Origin: Niebla homalea
Lineage: Eukaryota; Ascomycota; Lecanoromycetes; Lecanorales; Ramalinaceae
Reading direction: 5' to 3'
Assembly: GCA_019925105.1 (NCBI GenBank)
Contig: JAHGAU010000017.1
Location: 434,001 to 498,000, forward strand
Length of the DNA: 64,000 bases
Under the pieces are notes generated by a model, which did no database searches, was not told where the DNA came from, and saw nothing but the letters and a program-made list of their open reading frames with translations. A program made the translations under genes and the position numbers. Positions within the stretch are counted from its first letter, which is position 1, and each line of letters starts with the position of its first letter. Positions 52,932-64,000 of the stretch are shown in pieces.

Positions 52932-55900
52932 CTAGGCGACTGTGAAGGCAAGACCATTCTGATATATCCCAGTAATACCAATGCGATAGCATAACTCCCC
53001 AGAAATGCCATCATCAATGCCCCAATGCTCGCCAAAACACGCAAAGACGGCTGATTTGTAAGAAACGATGTCCCTCCTGCTCACCCAATCAACCCCCAAC
53101 TCCCCCAACCGCTCCCTCACCTTCCCTTGCTTAACCCCCTTCCCCCCCTCGCCCACCACCACGACCTCCTCACAACACCCTTCCACCATCCGTCGGTCGT
53201 GGGTAATCACCACCACGCCCCACCCCTCGCCCACCAACCTCCCCACCACCTGCCTCACCAACCCCACATTCTTCGCGTCCAGCGCACTCGTCGCCTCATC
53301 CAACACCAACCACCTCGCCCCGGACCCCGCTCCCGCTTTCGGGCGAGCAGTATTCAAGACCGCGTGGACCGCCCTCGCGATCCCGATCCTCTGCGCCTGG
53401 CCCCCGGACAGCCCCGTCCCGCCGGGACCGATGGGGGTGTCGTACGCCTGCTCGAGGGACATGATGAAAGGGTCGTGGAGGCCGACCATCCGGGCCGCGC
53501 GCTTCACCCGATTTCTCGTTTTCATGGCGGCCCACCCGCGGTGGGGATGATGATGATGATCATCATCATTATCAGCGCAGTAAGCGATGTTGGCGGCGAT
53601 GGTGGTGGGGAAGATGGGCGGGTGTTGTGGGACCCAGGCGCACCGGGCGCGGAAGCTCTTGAGATCGATGCTGTGGAGGGGTTGGTGGTGGTGCCGGCCG
53701 TTGAGGGTGATGGTGCCGGATGAGGGGTGGTAGAGGCCTAGCAGCAGGGCGGCGATGGTGGATTTGCCGCTGCCGGAGGGACCGACGATCGCGGTTGCGA
53801 TGCTGGGGCGGAGGGTCAGGGATATGGAGGTTAGGACCGGGATGGTGGGGCGGGTTGGGTAGGTGAAGGAGATGTTGATGAAGGTAATGGGTCCGTCCTC
53901 GACGGGTGCATGTCCGCGGCCCGTGTATTCGTGGGAGGTGTGGTAGGGGAGGTTGGCGAGCCGAAGGAGGGATGTGGCTGTGGCGAGGGAGGACGAATGT
54001 TGAGGGATGTAAGCGATGAGATTCTGTACGGTGGAGATGCCGAAGAGAAGGAGGGCAAGCACGGTTAGGATGTTCGGTAGTCTTTCTGGATTGGAAGAGG
54101 CAAGCCGAGCACCGAGCCAGTAGATCAGCGCGGTGATGAAAAGGATAGCGCTGTCTGATAAGCCGAAGAATAAGCCTGAGAAGCAGGAACGTCTGAGGCC
54201 GATGCGGAGGGCATGCGCTGCGGCGGACGAGTATTTAGTACGGAAGTAGGATTCGAGGGTGTATGCGCGAACGGTGCGGATGTTGGTGAAGGTCTCGAGG
54301 GAGATGGTGTTGGCGGCGGTGGCGGCGTCGTTGGATCGAGATTCCCATCTGGTGGAGATAGATTCGAAGGCGTGGGTTAGAATGTACAGAAACGGGAGGG
54401 AGGAGAGGGTGACGAGGGTTACTTTCCAGTTTAGGACTAAAGACCAAAATATGGAGATGGACAGCATGAGAATGGCGACGAAGATATGGCCACCAAAACG
54501 ACCCAGGAGATTCCGTACTTCTTCCGGGTTCCGGTCCAGCGTTTCCATCAGCTCTGCGATACTGCTTTCTTCTTGATCAAACCATGCCCTTGGCTGGTCA
54601 ATGATTCGTCTGTAAGCTGTCATACGCAACGAGTCCACCCAAGCTTGGCCGGACTTTTCGAGGCAGAAGTGCCTGAGGTAGGATGCCGTTGCATCTAAGG
54701 TTGCGATTGCAAGAACAGACAAAGACCACCTCATTGCTTGCCGACCCTGCTCGTGGGCGTCTTGCAGATAAAAAGTTGCGAGTAATTTGGAAAAGACCCA
54801 GGAGAAAGCCGGCGTTGCCATTGCGTTTACTATTGCAAAGAAGAAGCCAAGCATCAGGACAAAACGTTCTGTCCACAGCAGGCTCGGCCAGATGGTGAGT
54901 ATCGCTGCTTTCATTGTGACCGAATCTTGTGTTTGGCGATCTGAGACCATCTCTTCCTCCAGGAACCCAAGGTCGGATGCGCTGGAGGAGCTCATAGATG
55001 ATACTGAGCCAGATCTAAGACGTGAAAATCCTGATCGTCTTGACCATGGATTCGCAAGGCGTTTGACGTGTTTCCATTTGAACCCATCGCCTCCGTTGAG
55101 TCTTCTAAGCTCAATGGAGTCTGCTCCGGCCCCAGATTCAGCTACCTGCATATCTGGGTCCCATTCGTTGACAGGAGACGCGGGTATGCTGTCCATCAAG
55201 GGTACAGATGGATCGACCGTTGAATCGCACCGGTCTGAACTTGAGATCCCATCTTGGCTTTTCGCATCTGCTGAGAGACTCGATATGACCTCTCTACTGT
55301 GCCTCTGCAAAATCTCTGTTGACTTCTTGGTGTCAGGGGAGTTTGAGACAGCCTGGTCCAAGCCGGAGTTGACCGGACTCACCGCAGAGTCATGCTTCTG
55401 GGGTATACTTGACAAGCTGATGATAGGCTCCAGTATCTCCATGCCTTGAGTATCAGAAGCAAGATCCAGCTGATGCTTGAAGCCTTGCTGAGACACTGTG
55501 CCATTCTCCAGTACGTAAACAAAATCATTGTCAAAGACTTGGGACATGTCATGGGTGATGATGATGGTCGTCTTCCCCTGCCGCCATTCTCGAATGTTGC
55601 GCATGATCGATGACCGAGTCGGACTGTCCAGAGCACTCGTTGCCTCATCAAGTACCAAGATTGGTGAGTTTCGGAGCCAAGCCCTGGCTAGATTGAGTCT
55701 CTGCTTCTGCCCACCACTGAAGAGGCTGCCGCCGTGACCTGCCTTAGTTTCGGGGCCATCAGGCAGATCGTATATCACATTGCTTAGAAGCGCAAAGTCG
55801 AGTGAATGCATAACAGCGCTTTTAGTGAGACGCTTAGCTCCTTGATGCCCAAAGGCAATGTTCTTTGTCACGGTCTCGTCGAATAGACCGCCCTGTTGCT

Positions 55901-57374
55901 GCACACAAGTAATGTTCCTCCTCAGCCATCTAATATCGATATTTGTAACAGGATTTCCGTCCACAACGATGTTCCCTGCACTTGCTCCATAGAAGCCGAG
56001 GAGCAGATTGGCCAGTGTGCTCTTACCGGAACCGCTGCTGCCAACAATGAACGTTGTTTTGCCAGCAGGAAACATGAGACTGATAGAGTCAAGAGCATAC
56101 TGATGGCTTCTTGACGGGTATGCGAATGACACCTGAGGTGAGTGAGCCTCTATCTGGGGGGCGACATCACCTGAACTTACGTCTTGTAACTCAATCTGAC
56201 CCCGACAAAAGTGTGGCCTTTCCTTACCATGAAAGGCCCCACGTAAGGAAACGTGATCAAGTTCATTCTTCATGTTTCTCAGCGTGGCACCTGCGGTCCT
56301 GCCTTTTTCCATCACTATTATTTGAGGAAGTATCTCCTGTATGCTTTGCGCTGCAATCAGCGCCGCCATGAAACCTGCCACGATGTCTCCTGGCGATTTT
56401 TGTCCAGTGCTGACAAGATGAATGCCGAACCAGAACCCTTGTGCAAACATTGCACGTGTAGTCAAACGAACGAAGCCTATCTGCAGCGCATTTGCACGTG
56501 TCTGGACCATGTATGAAACGGCAGCCCTTTTGACAGCTTCTGCGTATTGGTGGATCTCAAAATCTTGTCCATTGAAACATTTGACGGTGTCGATGGCGGT
56601 GAAGACATTGCTAGCGAGTTTCGAAGCATCACTCAATGCTTCAGCCTGGCCATCGATACCAGGCTGTATCTTCGCAGATATCCAAGCAAGGAAGACAGCG
56701 GAGATTGGCACGGTAGCCAAGGTGACCAGTAACAGGCTCCATGAGTAATAGATGGCAATACCAAGGGATGCAACCAGCGACACTATACATTGGAGGACGA
56801 GACCTAGGGGCTGGGAGGTCGCTGATTGAAGCTCTCGAATTTGGCTTTGCGTAGTCAGAATCAGAATTCCCTAAAAGATGATCCGCAGTACTTACGTTTG
56901 TGTTCGAGAGACAAATGTCTCGATTCCAGCTCTTCGCGTATCGTACCATGCCATCTCCTTACTCAGGAGCCCTGTAAAAAATTTCTCTCGAGCAAGCTTA
57001 GCCTGTAGCTCGCCAAATATTATCCAAGTCCCGAAGAAAATGGAATTTGAGATACCACTGGCAGCCCCGAAGATGCAGAAGTGAAGTGCGAAGGAAGTCA
57101 TATTTTTGACAAGATCATGCCCGCTGAGCTGACCAGAACCGAAGGAGGTAAAAAGGTTGAACATCTTGCCCAGAAATATGGCTTGCCCCGGTAAGATGAT
57201 ACCTGAGATGATGGTGAAAAGGATTGCTGATTTTAATATAGATGTGTTGAGCCCCCGACAGAAGATGATAAGGTCCGCCCATCTTGCCCGGCCGACGCCC
57301 TCATTTCCTTCGAGGCCGGCCTCAAGGTCGTCGCGCCCATGGGGCTCGTCGCTCATCACATGTTTCTCTAACAT
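52932..57374 (-). CDS. STE6: ABCB full transporter, STE6-like (two exons)
   Basis: Exons 57374-56896 and 56844-52932 join through a 51-nt intron (GTAAGT donor, GCAAAG acceptor) and give 1,463 residues. The splice rebuilds SRTQTQIRELQSATSQPLG, a stretch conserved in this family. The order is membrane domain 1, ATP-binding domain 1 with Walker A GSSGSGKST (428-436), signature FSGGQ (535-539) and Walker B LVLDEATSALD, a long linker, membrane domain 2 and ATP-binding domain 2 with GPSGSGKST, LSGGQ and LVLDEATSALD. It is a full-length ABC exporter of the class that includes the a-factor pheromone exporter Ste6. STE6 is the best match by pattern, but other multidrug exporters of the ABCB class cannot be excluded. 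The second domain contains a His-rich insert (DDDHHHHPHRGW). Confidence 0.8.
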
Positions 57375-58074
57375 TCAGCGAAGGGAATGTAAGCGAAATG
57401 ATTTGGTAGAACGGCGCAATCATATTGCTTTCAAAGCTCTGGCTGTAAAGCAACATTGCAATGTAATAGGCATGTCAGAGATGAAATATATTATCAAGAG
57501 CGAGCGCAATGAGCCATGAAACATCAGAAGAGCTGGAGGCAAGCTGGATTCAGCGTACCTGAAAGGTGGGTCCCTGTTTCGGAGCTTAGTATTGTTCTTT
57601 TGAGTGAAGCCTCTTAGTATTGTTGATATCACGTGACTCCACCTCAGAAAGCGCTGCACTTTATTTCTTGAGAGTCGTAAGTATTTGAAAGAAATGCAGT
57701 GTCTCGTTGATCTCAAAAGAGGAGAAATCTCGTAAGTGTACTGATAAAAGTGAGTGAAATGTGATGTGAGAAGCCAGGTTGAAGGAATGCCAGGAGAAGA
57801 ACTTAAGCTGAAGGCAAGAGCTATGAATTCTTGGAGAAGACAAGTTGGAGAAAAGGAGAGATTGGATGTACACTGAATAAACAGATGACTTCGAGAAAGA
57901 AGTCGTGTGAAGGAATATCTGCCACGGAAGATGCGAAAGTAAGGAGAAGATCTCAGCAAACACTTGAGGACCAAGGTGTGGACTTCATACACTTGTCTTG
58001 CGACGGTTCCCTTAGTCTATCAACAGTATATCGTAGCTTCGTAGCCTCTAAGGCATGTTTCGACCGTCTAGAGA
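57375..58074. other. Intergenic region upstream of STE6-like gene
   Basis: About 700 nt holding the promoter of the ABC transporter, including the CACGTG element listed separately, and the 3' region of the PBDC1 gene. It is AT-rich. Open frames here are unrecognisable. Confidence 0.4.
57625..57637. promoter_or_regulatory. CACGTG element upstream of STE6-like gene
   Basis: GATATCACGTGAC, identical to the 13-mer upstream of RAD2, lies about 250-263 nt upstream of the ABC transporter start codon. It matches RTCACGTG, the Cbf1/bHLH consensus. Function is inferred. Confidence 0.4.
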
Positions 58075-58793
58075 TCAAGCTTTCGCCTGCTCTTTCTCAT
58101 AGATCCAGTCATTCAGGCCACGTCGATTCCTGCAGATAGTGAGCAGCCTGACGGGCTGATGGAGTAGATATAAAGGCACTCACCGAGCGATCTCAATAGC
58201 ATAGAATTGCATCCTCATAGCTGATCTTCTCATCAGCCCTCATTCATGGGGTCACCATCCAAGCTCTCATTCGATCCACTCACCAAAAATCGTCTCTTTC
58301 TCCCCATACTCAAATTTCGGATTACTCCTCAACATAGTCCCAAAATTGTAGTCATCGACTGTCTTCTCATATTGCATCATGAAGTTCCGCCACCGCTCTT
58401 TGCCCTCTTTGCTCTTCATCTCGTCCTCGTTGAGTGTTTCAGCGACGTCGAGCTCAGGAAATTCTCGCTTCAGGTGCTCGAGGATCTCGTCATCTATTTT
58501 GGTAAGGCGTAGCTTGGAGCCGGGCATTTTCTCGAGAATGGACCAGTAGGTTGACATATGTTGCACGCCTTTGGGGAATGGGTGGGTCAGTTGCCGATGG
58601 GGCTGTAACGAGTCTTCGAATAAGGCGGGTGATAGCGACTTTGCAACAACGCACATTTGACAGCAAATTGTTTCTCCATCTTTGCTTAGATTAGTCTGGT
58701 AAAAAGGATGGCAGGAAGAGTTCATGGACTCACGTCTTCGAAATTGTCGGCTTGCTCAGGACTCAGGCTTGCGCCTGCGGGACCGAGCGACAT
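58075..58793 (-). CDS. PBDC1 family protein (YPL225W-like), five exons
   Basis: Exons 58793-58734, 58679-58655, 58568-58284, 58220-58184 and 58129-58075 join through introns of 54, 86, 63 and 54 nt with consistent phases, giving 153 residues. The protein begins MSLGPAGASLSPEQADNFED, continues EKQFAVKCVQHMSTYWSIL and PGSKLRLTKIDDEILEHLKR, has MKSKEGKERWRNFMMQYEK and DYNFGTMLRSNP, and ends NRRGLNDWIYEKEQAKA. These blocks and the total length match PBDC1. The yeast member YPL225W has been reported as a dedicated chaperone for eEF1A. It is a small cytosolic protein with no catalytic motif. Only exon 3 is visible as a sizeable open frame. Confidence 0.9.
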
Positions 58794-60945
58794 TTTGGCG
58801 GCTTTTATGGACGACTATGATTTTGCAGTGTATTTGGAAATGAGAAATGAGAATTCTGTCGAGTAGATACCAGTCAACCCATATGATCATATGTCGTGGG
58901 TCAAGATGTGCGTCTTTCTGAATTCATCGCGGCGGGAAGCGCCCCGAAAAATGACGCAACGTTCCTTGCCCCTTTCGGACGTCTACATCTGACTACATGA
59001 CTATAGATATCATGTTCCAGTCCTCGCCATATAATAAGACACCTCGAGCTGTGGTCCCAGTCGTGTCAAAGGTATCTCCTTTTGTCACCAGGACTGAGCA
59101 AATTGAATTGCGTGACTCAGATATGGAAAAGATATAGTGCTTCTATGTTTCATATGTTTCCTGAATTACTCGCCATGTACGATTCTTGAGCGGGTATAGT
59201 CGGCATTCATTTGCTCCTTCTTGGGGTCTTGCGCTGAACATCATTCTTTCAATACGTATGGACAAGCACCATTATTGCAGGTAAAGCCATTGCCCACCCA
59301 CATTTAAGCACGATCCTCCAACGCCAAAATGAGCGCACTACTGTGTGAGGGGACTCTCCAGCTTGGGCTTAATGTAGACGGCCTGACATGGCAGAAGAAA
59401 TGGCGTTGATGGCCTTGAGAACATCATTCGCGTGTTATTTCGAGTCTGGCAGGGAATGATATCGTTTGCGGGTAGACGTCTTTCGCGGCCTGTCATCACC
59501 GTCGCCATTCCGGCAGGAAGGGAGATGTTCTCCGAACTCATCACACTTCAAGAGATGACGGCGCTCAGGCGAAGGCACTCGCATGTTAACATGCTGGACG
59601 AGAGGGAAATTTAAAGCAAGGGCGTGGAGTGGAGGTCGACAGCTTAGCCTTCTTTAATCTCACCCCGCCGAGACCTCTGTCTCCATTCATTCGATGCGTT
59701 CCCCCTCATTATCAGGCTCACATATCCATTCGACAATAGAGGGCACACGATCCAGAATCCCAGCAGCTTCCTCCCGACAACGTTCCAAGTCCCACCGTTT
59801 TCGAAGGCTCAACGTGTCGGAATCAACGAGTCTACACATCCATGCCACACCCACGGTGGATCATTGTCATCTCCAGGGACACCTACCGGGTGCATAAGTC
59901 TCGACGCACTCACCCCTTTGCCATGACGACCAGGAATCCAATTGAAAATCTGAGGCATGGCTTGCAACCTTAGACCTTGGCTATCAACATCCAATTTGGA
60001 CAATATAGATGCTGATAGCGGTTTAGAAAGTGTTCCTCCGCTTCCAGACTCTGGTATACCTTGCTAGTCTCTTCTTGTTGGTCAACATTCATGACACCAG
60101 CTAAAAAGCTCATAGTTGGACCTGCGATGTTGATTGGGTTTGGCAAATGTTGTGCGAGGTTGGAGATCATGAAAGGCCATGTGCGGCCTGCCATCAAGTT
60201 TGTGCAGAGTGCACATGGCTGCTTGGTCATGCTAGTCTCGAAGAGGCCGATTGCCATCCTAGTCAGGATCACGGGCGAAAGAGCTTGTGAAGCTCGCGTT
60301 TTTGTCATGCTCGGACAATGAAATGTTGGCTCCATAATACCGGCGCTATGCTTTGGATGCCTCATCAATGAGGCACTGGTCCGTTGTCTGTGATATTGAA
60401 GGCAGTCTTCCATTATACACTCAGGCCTTTGCGCTTCTAAATGCTCCAGCTCAGCCAGCTCCAAACATCTGGACATTCCTTGTTAGACTTGCTCCGACCT
60501 CAGGCAGCGCCTACTACCCGTCGAAGGCTTGCTGACACCAATCCCAGCTGTGACTCTAAAATCGGCAAACTCAAGGACTTACTCAGTGTATCAGGGTTTC
60601 AAGCAGTCATAGCAACCTAGCAGACATAGCTTATCACCTTTTAGCTAGGATGACGCTAATTACAACTGCACAAATTCCACATGTAAGCCTTGTCAGGTTC
60701 GTGACACTGCTTGTTAGAAAGAATTTTCAGCCTTCCCAAAGATTCCGCCGAATCAATTTGCGCAACAACGCCACGCAACTCCGGCAAGCACAGAAAATCT
60801 GTCACAGGTGGTCCAGTCCTCCTTGATATCGTATTCGAGCAGCCTATCGGCCGAAACTATTCTTCGAACATGTTCATAATGCCATAAGTAACGCCTCTTG
60901 CCTTTATCGTCGTTGTCGTAATCTCCGTCACAGAAATAATTCCAA
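58794..60945. other. Gene-poor region
   Basis: About 2.15 kb with no confident gene. A minus-strand frame of 168 codons (60476-59970) and several short frames are present, none recognisable. The region leads into the decayed glycosyltransferase fragment, so it may be an accessory or relic patch. No RNA gene was identified. Confidence 0.4.
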
Positions 60946-61391
60946 ATGACTTCATTGTGTCGACACCAGGCACCGCCGCCATTTGGATCGGTGTATCGAA
61001 GTATTCCTGGATTCTTCCCCCAGTTGGCCGTCGTGGCTGCCAGTGCACAAGCCCAGGGTAATCGAACTGTTCAGGTAGCAGACAATGATCGTCTGCTTGC
61101 AGTGGATATCTTCATCACCTACTGCGAAGGAGACGAAAGGGTCCTGAATATGGCCAAAGCGGCTTGTGCGTGCGACTACCTGTCCGATCTACCGCGAGTA
61201 GTTGTTCTCGATGACGGTCACAGTGATAAGCTTGCCCTTGATGTAGAAGAGTTGAGCCAACGGCTTCCCAATCTACTCTATGCTTCTAGGGACCTTGGCG
61301 TGAACACTTGTGTCAAAGCTCCAAATCTGAAATCCGGCGTAACTTGCGTGGTGTACCTCATAGTCCTAAGCGTTATAAGAATTTTCGAGTA
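60946..61391 (+). pseudogene. Glycosyltransferase family 2 fragment
   Basis: The middle of this 148-codon frame reads LLAVDIFITYCEGDERVLNM, AKAACACDYLSDLPRVVVLD, DGHSDKLALDVEELSQRL, LPNLLYASRDLGV and KAPNLKSGV. It follows the N-terminal part of the fungal cellulose-synthase-like GT2 nucleotide-sugar-binding domain (VDVFITYC, then VLDDG, then KAxNLN). The usual downstream catalytic part is missing: the frame stops 25 residues later, just past the NOG2 3' end. Upstream membrane segments are not present in frame. This is most likely a truncated relic left by a rearrangement; a short functional gene is unlikely. Confidence 0.55.
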
Positions 61392-63561
61392 ATAGTGAAT
61401 CGCCATTCGGCGCCGTCGAAACGTGCTCGACGGAGACGTCTTCACTATCATCAGACATCACGACGTCTGACTCATCATTCACCAGGCGTTCTTCGAAGCC
61501 TTCAAATTCGTCGTCATCGTCGTCTTTTGATGGCTCAGCACCGATCTTGGCATCACCATCCTCTAGGCTTTCAGTAACTTGCATCTCCACCTTTCCCATC
61601 TCTCCTAGCCTACCTTTCCTCCCGTCTAGGCCTTTCTCCTCTTGTCCCTCAAGGACAGGAGGAGGCGTGAACCATGGAATTTTACCACGTAGGAAGTCAT
61701 TCAGCACCATTTTGGCAACTCCATCCACATCCGCCTCGCCTCCCTTGAGCAGCCTACCTCCTTTCCTTGCTAATATCTCCAGGAATTCTGTCGGGCTATT
61801 GAAGTCCCTTACATCGTATGTTCTTTCGATATGCTGTGATTTTGTCTTTTTCAAGACGGCCGCAATATATTGCTCCGGATTCTGCACATTCTCAACTCTA
61901 ACGACCCCCTTCAGGAGGATATCTTCAGGTGAATCTCCTTGATTAGGTGGGACTACACCGGGGCAGTCTATCAGATAGATTCGTTTCATGAGTGTGATGT
62001 ACTGCCACACTTTTGTTTCCCCGGGTATAGGGGCGACGGTGCAGACTTTCTTTTTCCGTAAAGTGTTGATGACGCTACTCTTACCAACATTTGGGTAGCC
62101 AATTAGACCAACGGAGACTAGCAAGGCGTAAGCAAGGCTGTCATCTTACATTGAGACTCTTCAATATCACAAAGGCACTTACTTTGTTTTCGTGACGCAT
62201 GGAGGGAAGAAAATTGGCGGCTATGCTGATTGTCAGTCTAAATGTCATAAGTCGCCTATCTTACCACAGTAGACCTACAGCAAAGCTATCATTGAACCTT
62301 TTCCGAAAGAGTTTGTGATGGAAGCGTGGAAGGCAAGCGTGGGGTGTTCTTTGGAGAGATGACGAACCCACGAGGCCTACAATGATTCACGTTCAGCTTT
62401 CACCTCTGCAAAATTGTAGCAGGGATTGTTGCAAAAGCATGTATGAAGCATTACTAAGAAAAGCTCCATCTATCCGCTACCAGTGCAGCAGTGGAGCCTT
62501 TCAACTCAAAACACAACATCCCTCTTTCCTGGTGACCACTTCCATGACGGAGTTGAGTCTGCACGAGGCGACGGAAAGGGATTGATTTACCAAAGTCGTA
62601 ACAGAACAACCTTCCATTGAGAAAAGTGCACATTGAATGCCAGAAGGATTCTTGACTGAACAATGGAGGCAAGATTCGAGTACAGTAAAATTGTTCATGG
62701 GGAGCATGGACTCACCGCTACGCCCGTAGGAACCAAGTCGCACTTGTTCAAAACAAAGACAAGATGCTTATGCGGTGCTTCTTCCCTCATGTACTTCTCC
62801 ACACTTCGACATCGGGTCCCATTTGGGTCTCTGCTGTCTAGAACGTGCAATATGACATCTGAAGAGTCGATGACTTTGTACAGCTCATTCCAAATCCTTC
62901 GACTCTGACCTTTTGAGAATATTGGCTCTTGTGCTGTACTGATGACGGGATCTTCCTCATCAGCCTCCCCCACTTGCTCTTGATCTCCAGATGTGCCACT
63001 GATGAGACGCGCTTGCTCCTGTCTTTCAGCATATTCCTGGTGCATCTTTGACGACTGCCCTGCAAGATCATCGAGAGACCCCACATCAAGCTTGACGCGC
63101 TTTCTTTGGGCTTTGGGCCCGAAGGTATCCCCAAACGGGGCAGACTCTACCTGGATTTTGGCCTGGTGCTGTTTCAGCCCGTTTTTACTCTCCCCATCTC
63201 TTACAAGACTCATAGGCAGCTTGTTTGATTTGAGCAAGACCTGATATGGATCCGACGCTCTCTCAGCCATTGCCTCTCGGAAGGAATTGAGGGAATCTTG
63301 CGAGATCACTCGGGTGTTGCCAAACCATTTTCGGTTCGGTTCGATCCTTGCTTGAGGTTTATCCCGGCTCTGATACGAAGCTGCTTTTGTGATCTTGCCA
63401 GTAGAGTTTCGCTGCGCTTTGCCGTCCTTGAACATGGACAATGTCCGTGCCTTTTTGGCAGAGCGATAGAAGTTCTCTCCTTTGGTTTTGACATTGCTCA
63501 TGCCGTCGGAAATCTTTCCCTGCCTCTCCTTACGGGAGGCTTCCTTCTTACCGGAACCCAT
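61366..63561 (-). CDS. NOG2: Nucleolar GTP-binding protein NOG2 (four exons)
   Basis: Exons 63561-62716, 62376-62279, 62220-62183 and 62117-61366 join with consistent phases, giving 577 residues. The start at 63561 ([16 protein letters not shown]) matches the family start better than the open-frame Met at 63594. NOG2 is a circularly permuted GTPase needed for pre-60S maturation and export. G4 NKCD (272-275) comes before G1 GYPNVGKSS (334-342) and G3 DCPG (378-381), the diagnostic permuted order. The N-terminal NGP1NT region (VEPNRKW-like [16 protein letters not shown], and [11 protein letters not shown]) is intact. The C-terminus is acidic. The first intron is 339 nt, unusually long here; the others are 58 and 65 nt. 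The 3' end overlaps the glycosyltransferase relic on the other strand. Confidence 0.95.
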
Positions 63562-64000
63562 CTTGCTGTACGGTGAGGACTTTGTCACAGTCAAGCCGGA
63601 TACATAGGAAAAATGTATGAAGTAATTTCTCGAGCAAAATATTATGAGGTGCGAATGCCAAGCGATCGTCAGGACTACGTCGGTTCCCGCCTAACGAGCC
63701 GCTTGAAAGGCCCCTAAAATCCGGGATGGCGGCTGATCCTTAGGTGGTGTTCACGGGCGCCCGTGAACCTACATCTATCCTACAACAACGATACTTGAAG
63801 CATGAATGACATATACATCAACAGCTGCACCAATCGTGGCTGGAGATAAATCTGGGGCTGTAAACTGAAGTACAATGCAAAAGCGAGATGAGACGACCGA
63901 AAGCCTCCATAGAATCCCTGTGCTAGGATTTGAATATAGAGCTCATTATCAAAAGGAAGATTTCAATGTCCTCATCTATTGGGTATAGCACCAATGCATC
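63562..64000. other. Right-edge region upstream of NOG2
   Basis: About 440 nt to the window edge, containing the NOG2 promoter and a perfect 20-nt palindrome listed separately. No coding sequence recognised. Confidence 0.4.
63749..63768. repeat. Perfect 20-nt palindrome upstream of NOG2
   Basis: GTTCACGGGC followed directly by its reverse complement GCCCGTGAAC, with no spacer, about 190-210 nt upstream of the NOG2 start. It could be a dimeric factor-binding site, a cruciform-forming repeat or the end of a small element. Confidence 0.7.

Noticed and set aside
59970..60476. 168-codon minus-strand frame
   Set aside because: Protein-like in places but no recognised motif or start context; left as part of the gene-poor region.
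1..64000. tRNA, rRNA and CRISPR arrays
   Set aside because: Looked for tRNA B-box words (GGTTCGANNCC), rRNA blocks and spaced direct repeats; none convincing. The direct repeats present are satellite DNA.

Overview
This window looks like a chromosomal segment from a filamentous ascomycete (Pezizomycotina, possibly Dothideomycetes, though that placement is inference). The signs are intron-split genes with short introns (about 45-90 nt, GTRNGT donors), fungus-restricted families (DUF3632, HeLo/DUF7580-like proteins, a bimC kinesin), and repeat DNA carrying C-to-T/G-to-A changes typical of repeat-induced point mutation (RIP). No tRNA, rRNA, CRISPR array or bacterial-type operon was seen.

There are two compartments. 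The left part (1-13,960) is sparse and accessory-like. It holds a lineage-specific helical protein, a 2.66 kb giant inverted repeat whose arms carry TCACC-type satellite DNA, a HeLo-like/DUF7580-like protein, a DUF3632 protein, a TATA-driven secreted RNase-T1-fold protein that lacks the catalytic glutamate, and a long gene-poor stretch. The region 58,800-61,370 is a second poor patch and holds a decayed glycosyltransferase fragment.

The rest (13,964-58,793 and 61,366-63,561) is dense conserved housekeeping sequence: a single-pass membrane protein, an FBXO31-like F-box protein, a coiled-coil protein, the RAD2/XPG nuclease, a ZZ/EF-hand membrane protein (two long open frames joined here into one gene), a coiled-coil protein with an internal motif duplication, mitochondrial isoleucyl-tRNA synthetase, a PIN-like protein, a mercaptopyruvate/thiosulfate sulfurtransferase, APC11, a conserved fungal protein with a frame problem, kinesin-5, a PHAF1/UPF0183 protein, PNG1, a STE6-like ABC exporter, a PBDC1-family protein and the ribosome-assembly GTPase NOG2.

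Several genes were assembled by working out splice sites by hand. APC11 (4 exons) and PBDC1 (5 exons) are the clearest, being mostly too fragmented to appear as long open frames. Most genes are independent neighbours, but two pairs appear to share short divergent promoters (sulfurtransferase/APC11 and kinesin-5/PHAF1). The items most worth following up are the foldback-satellite element with asymmetric RIP, the pseudo-ribonuclease effector candidate, the acatalytic PNG1, and the ZZ/EF-hand fusion gene model.
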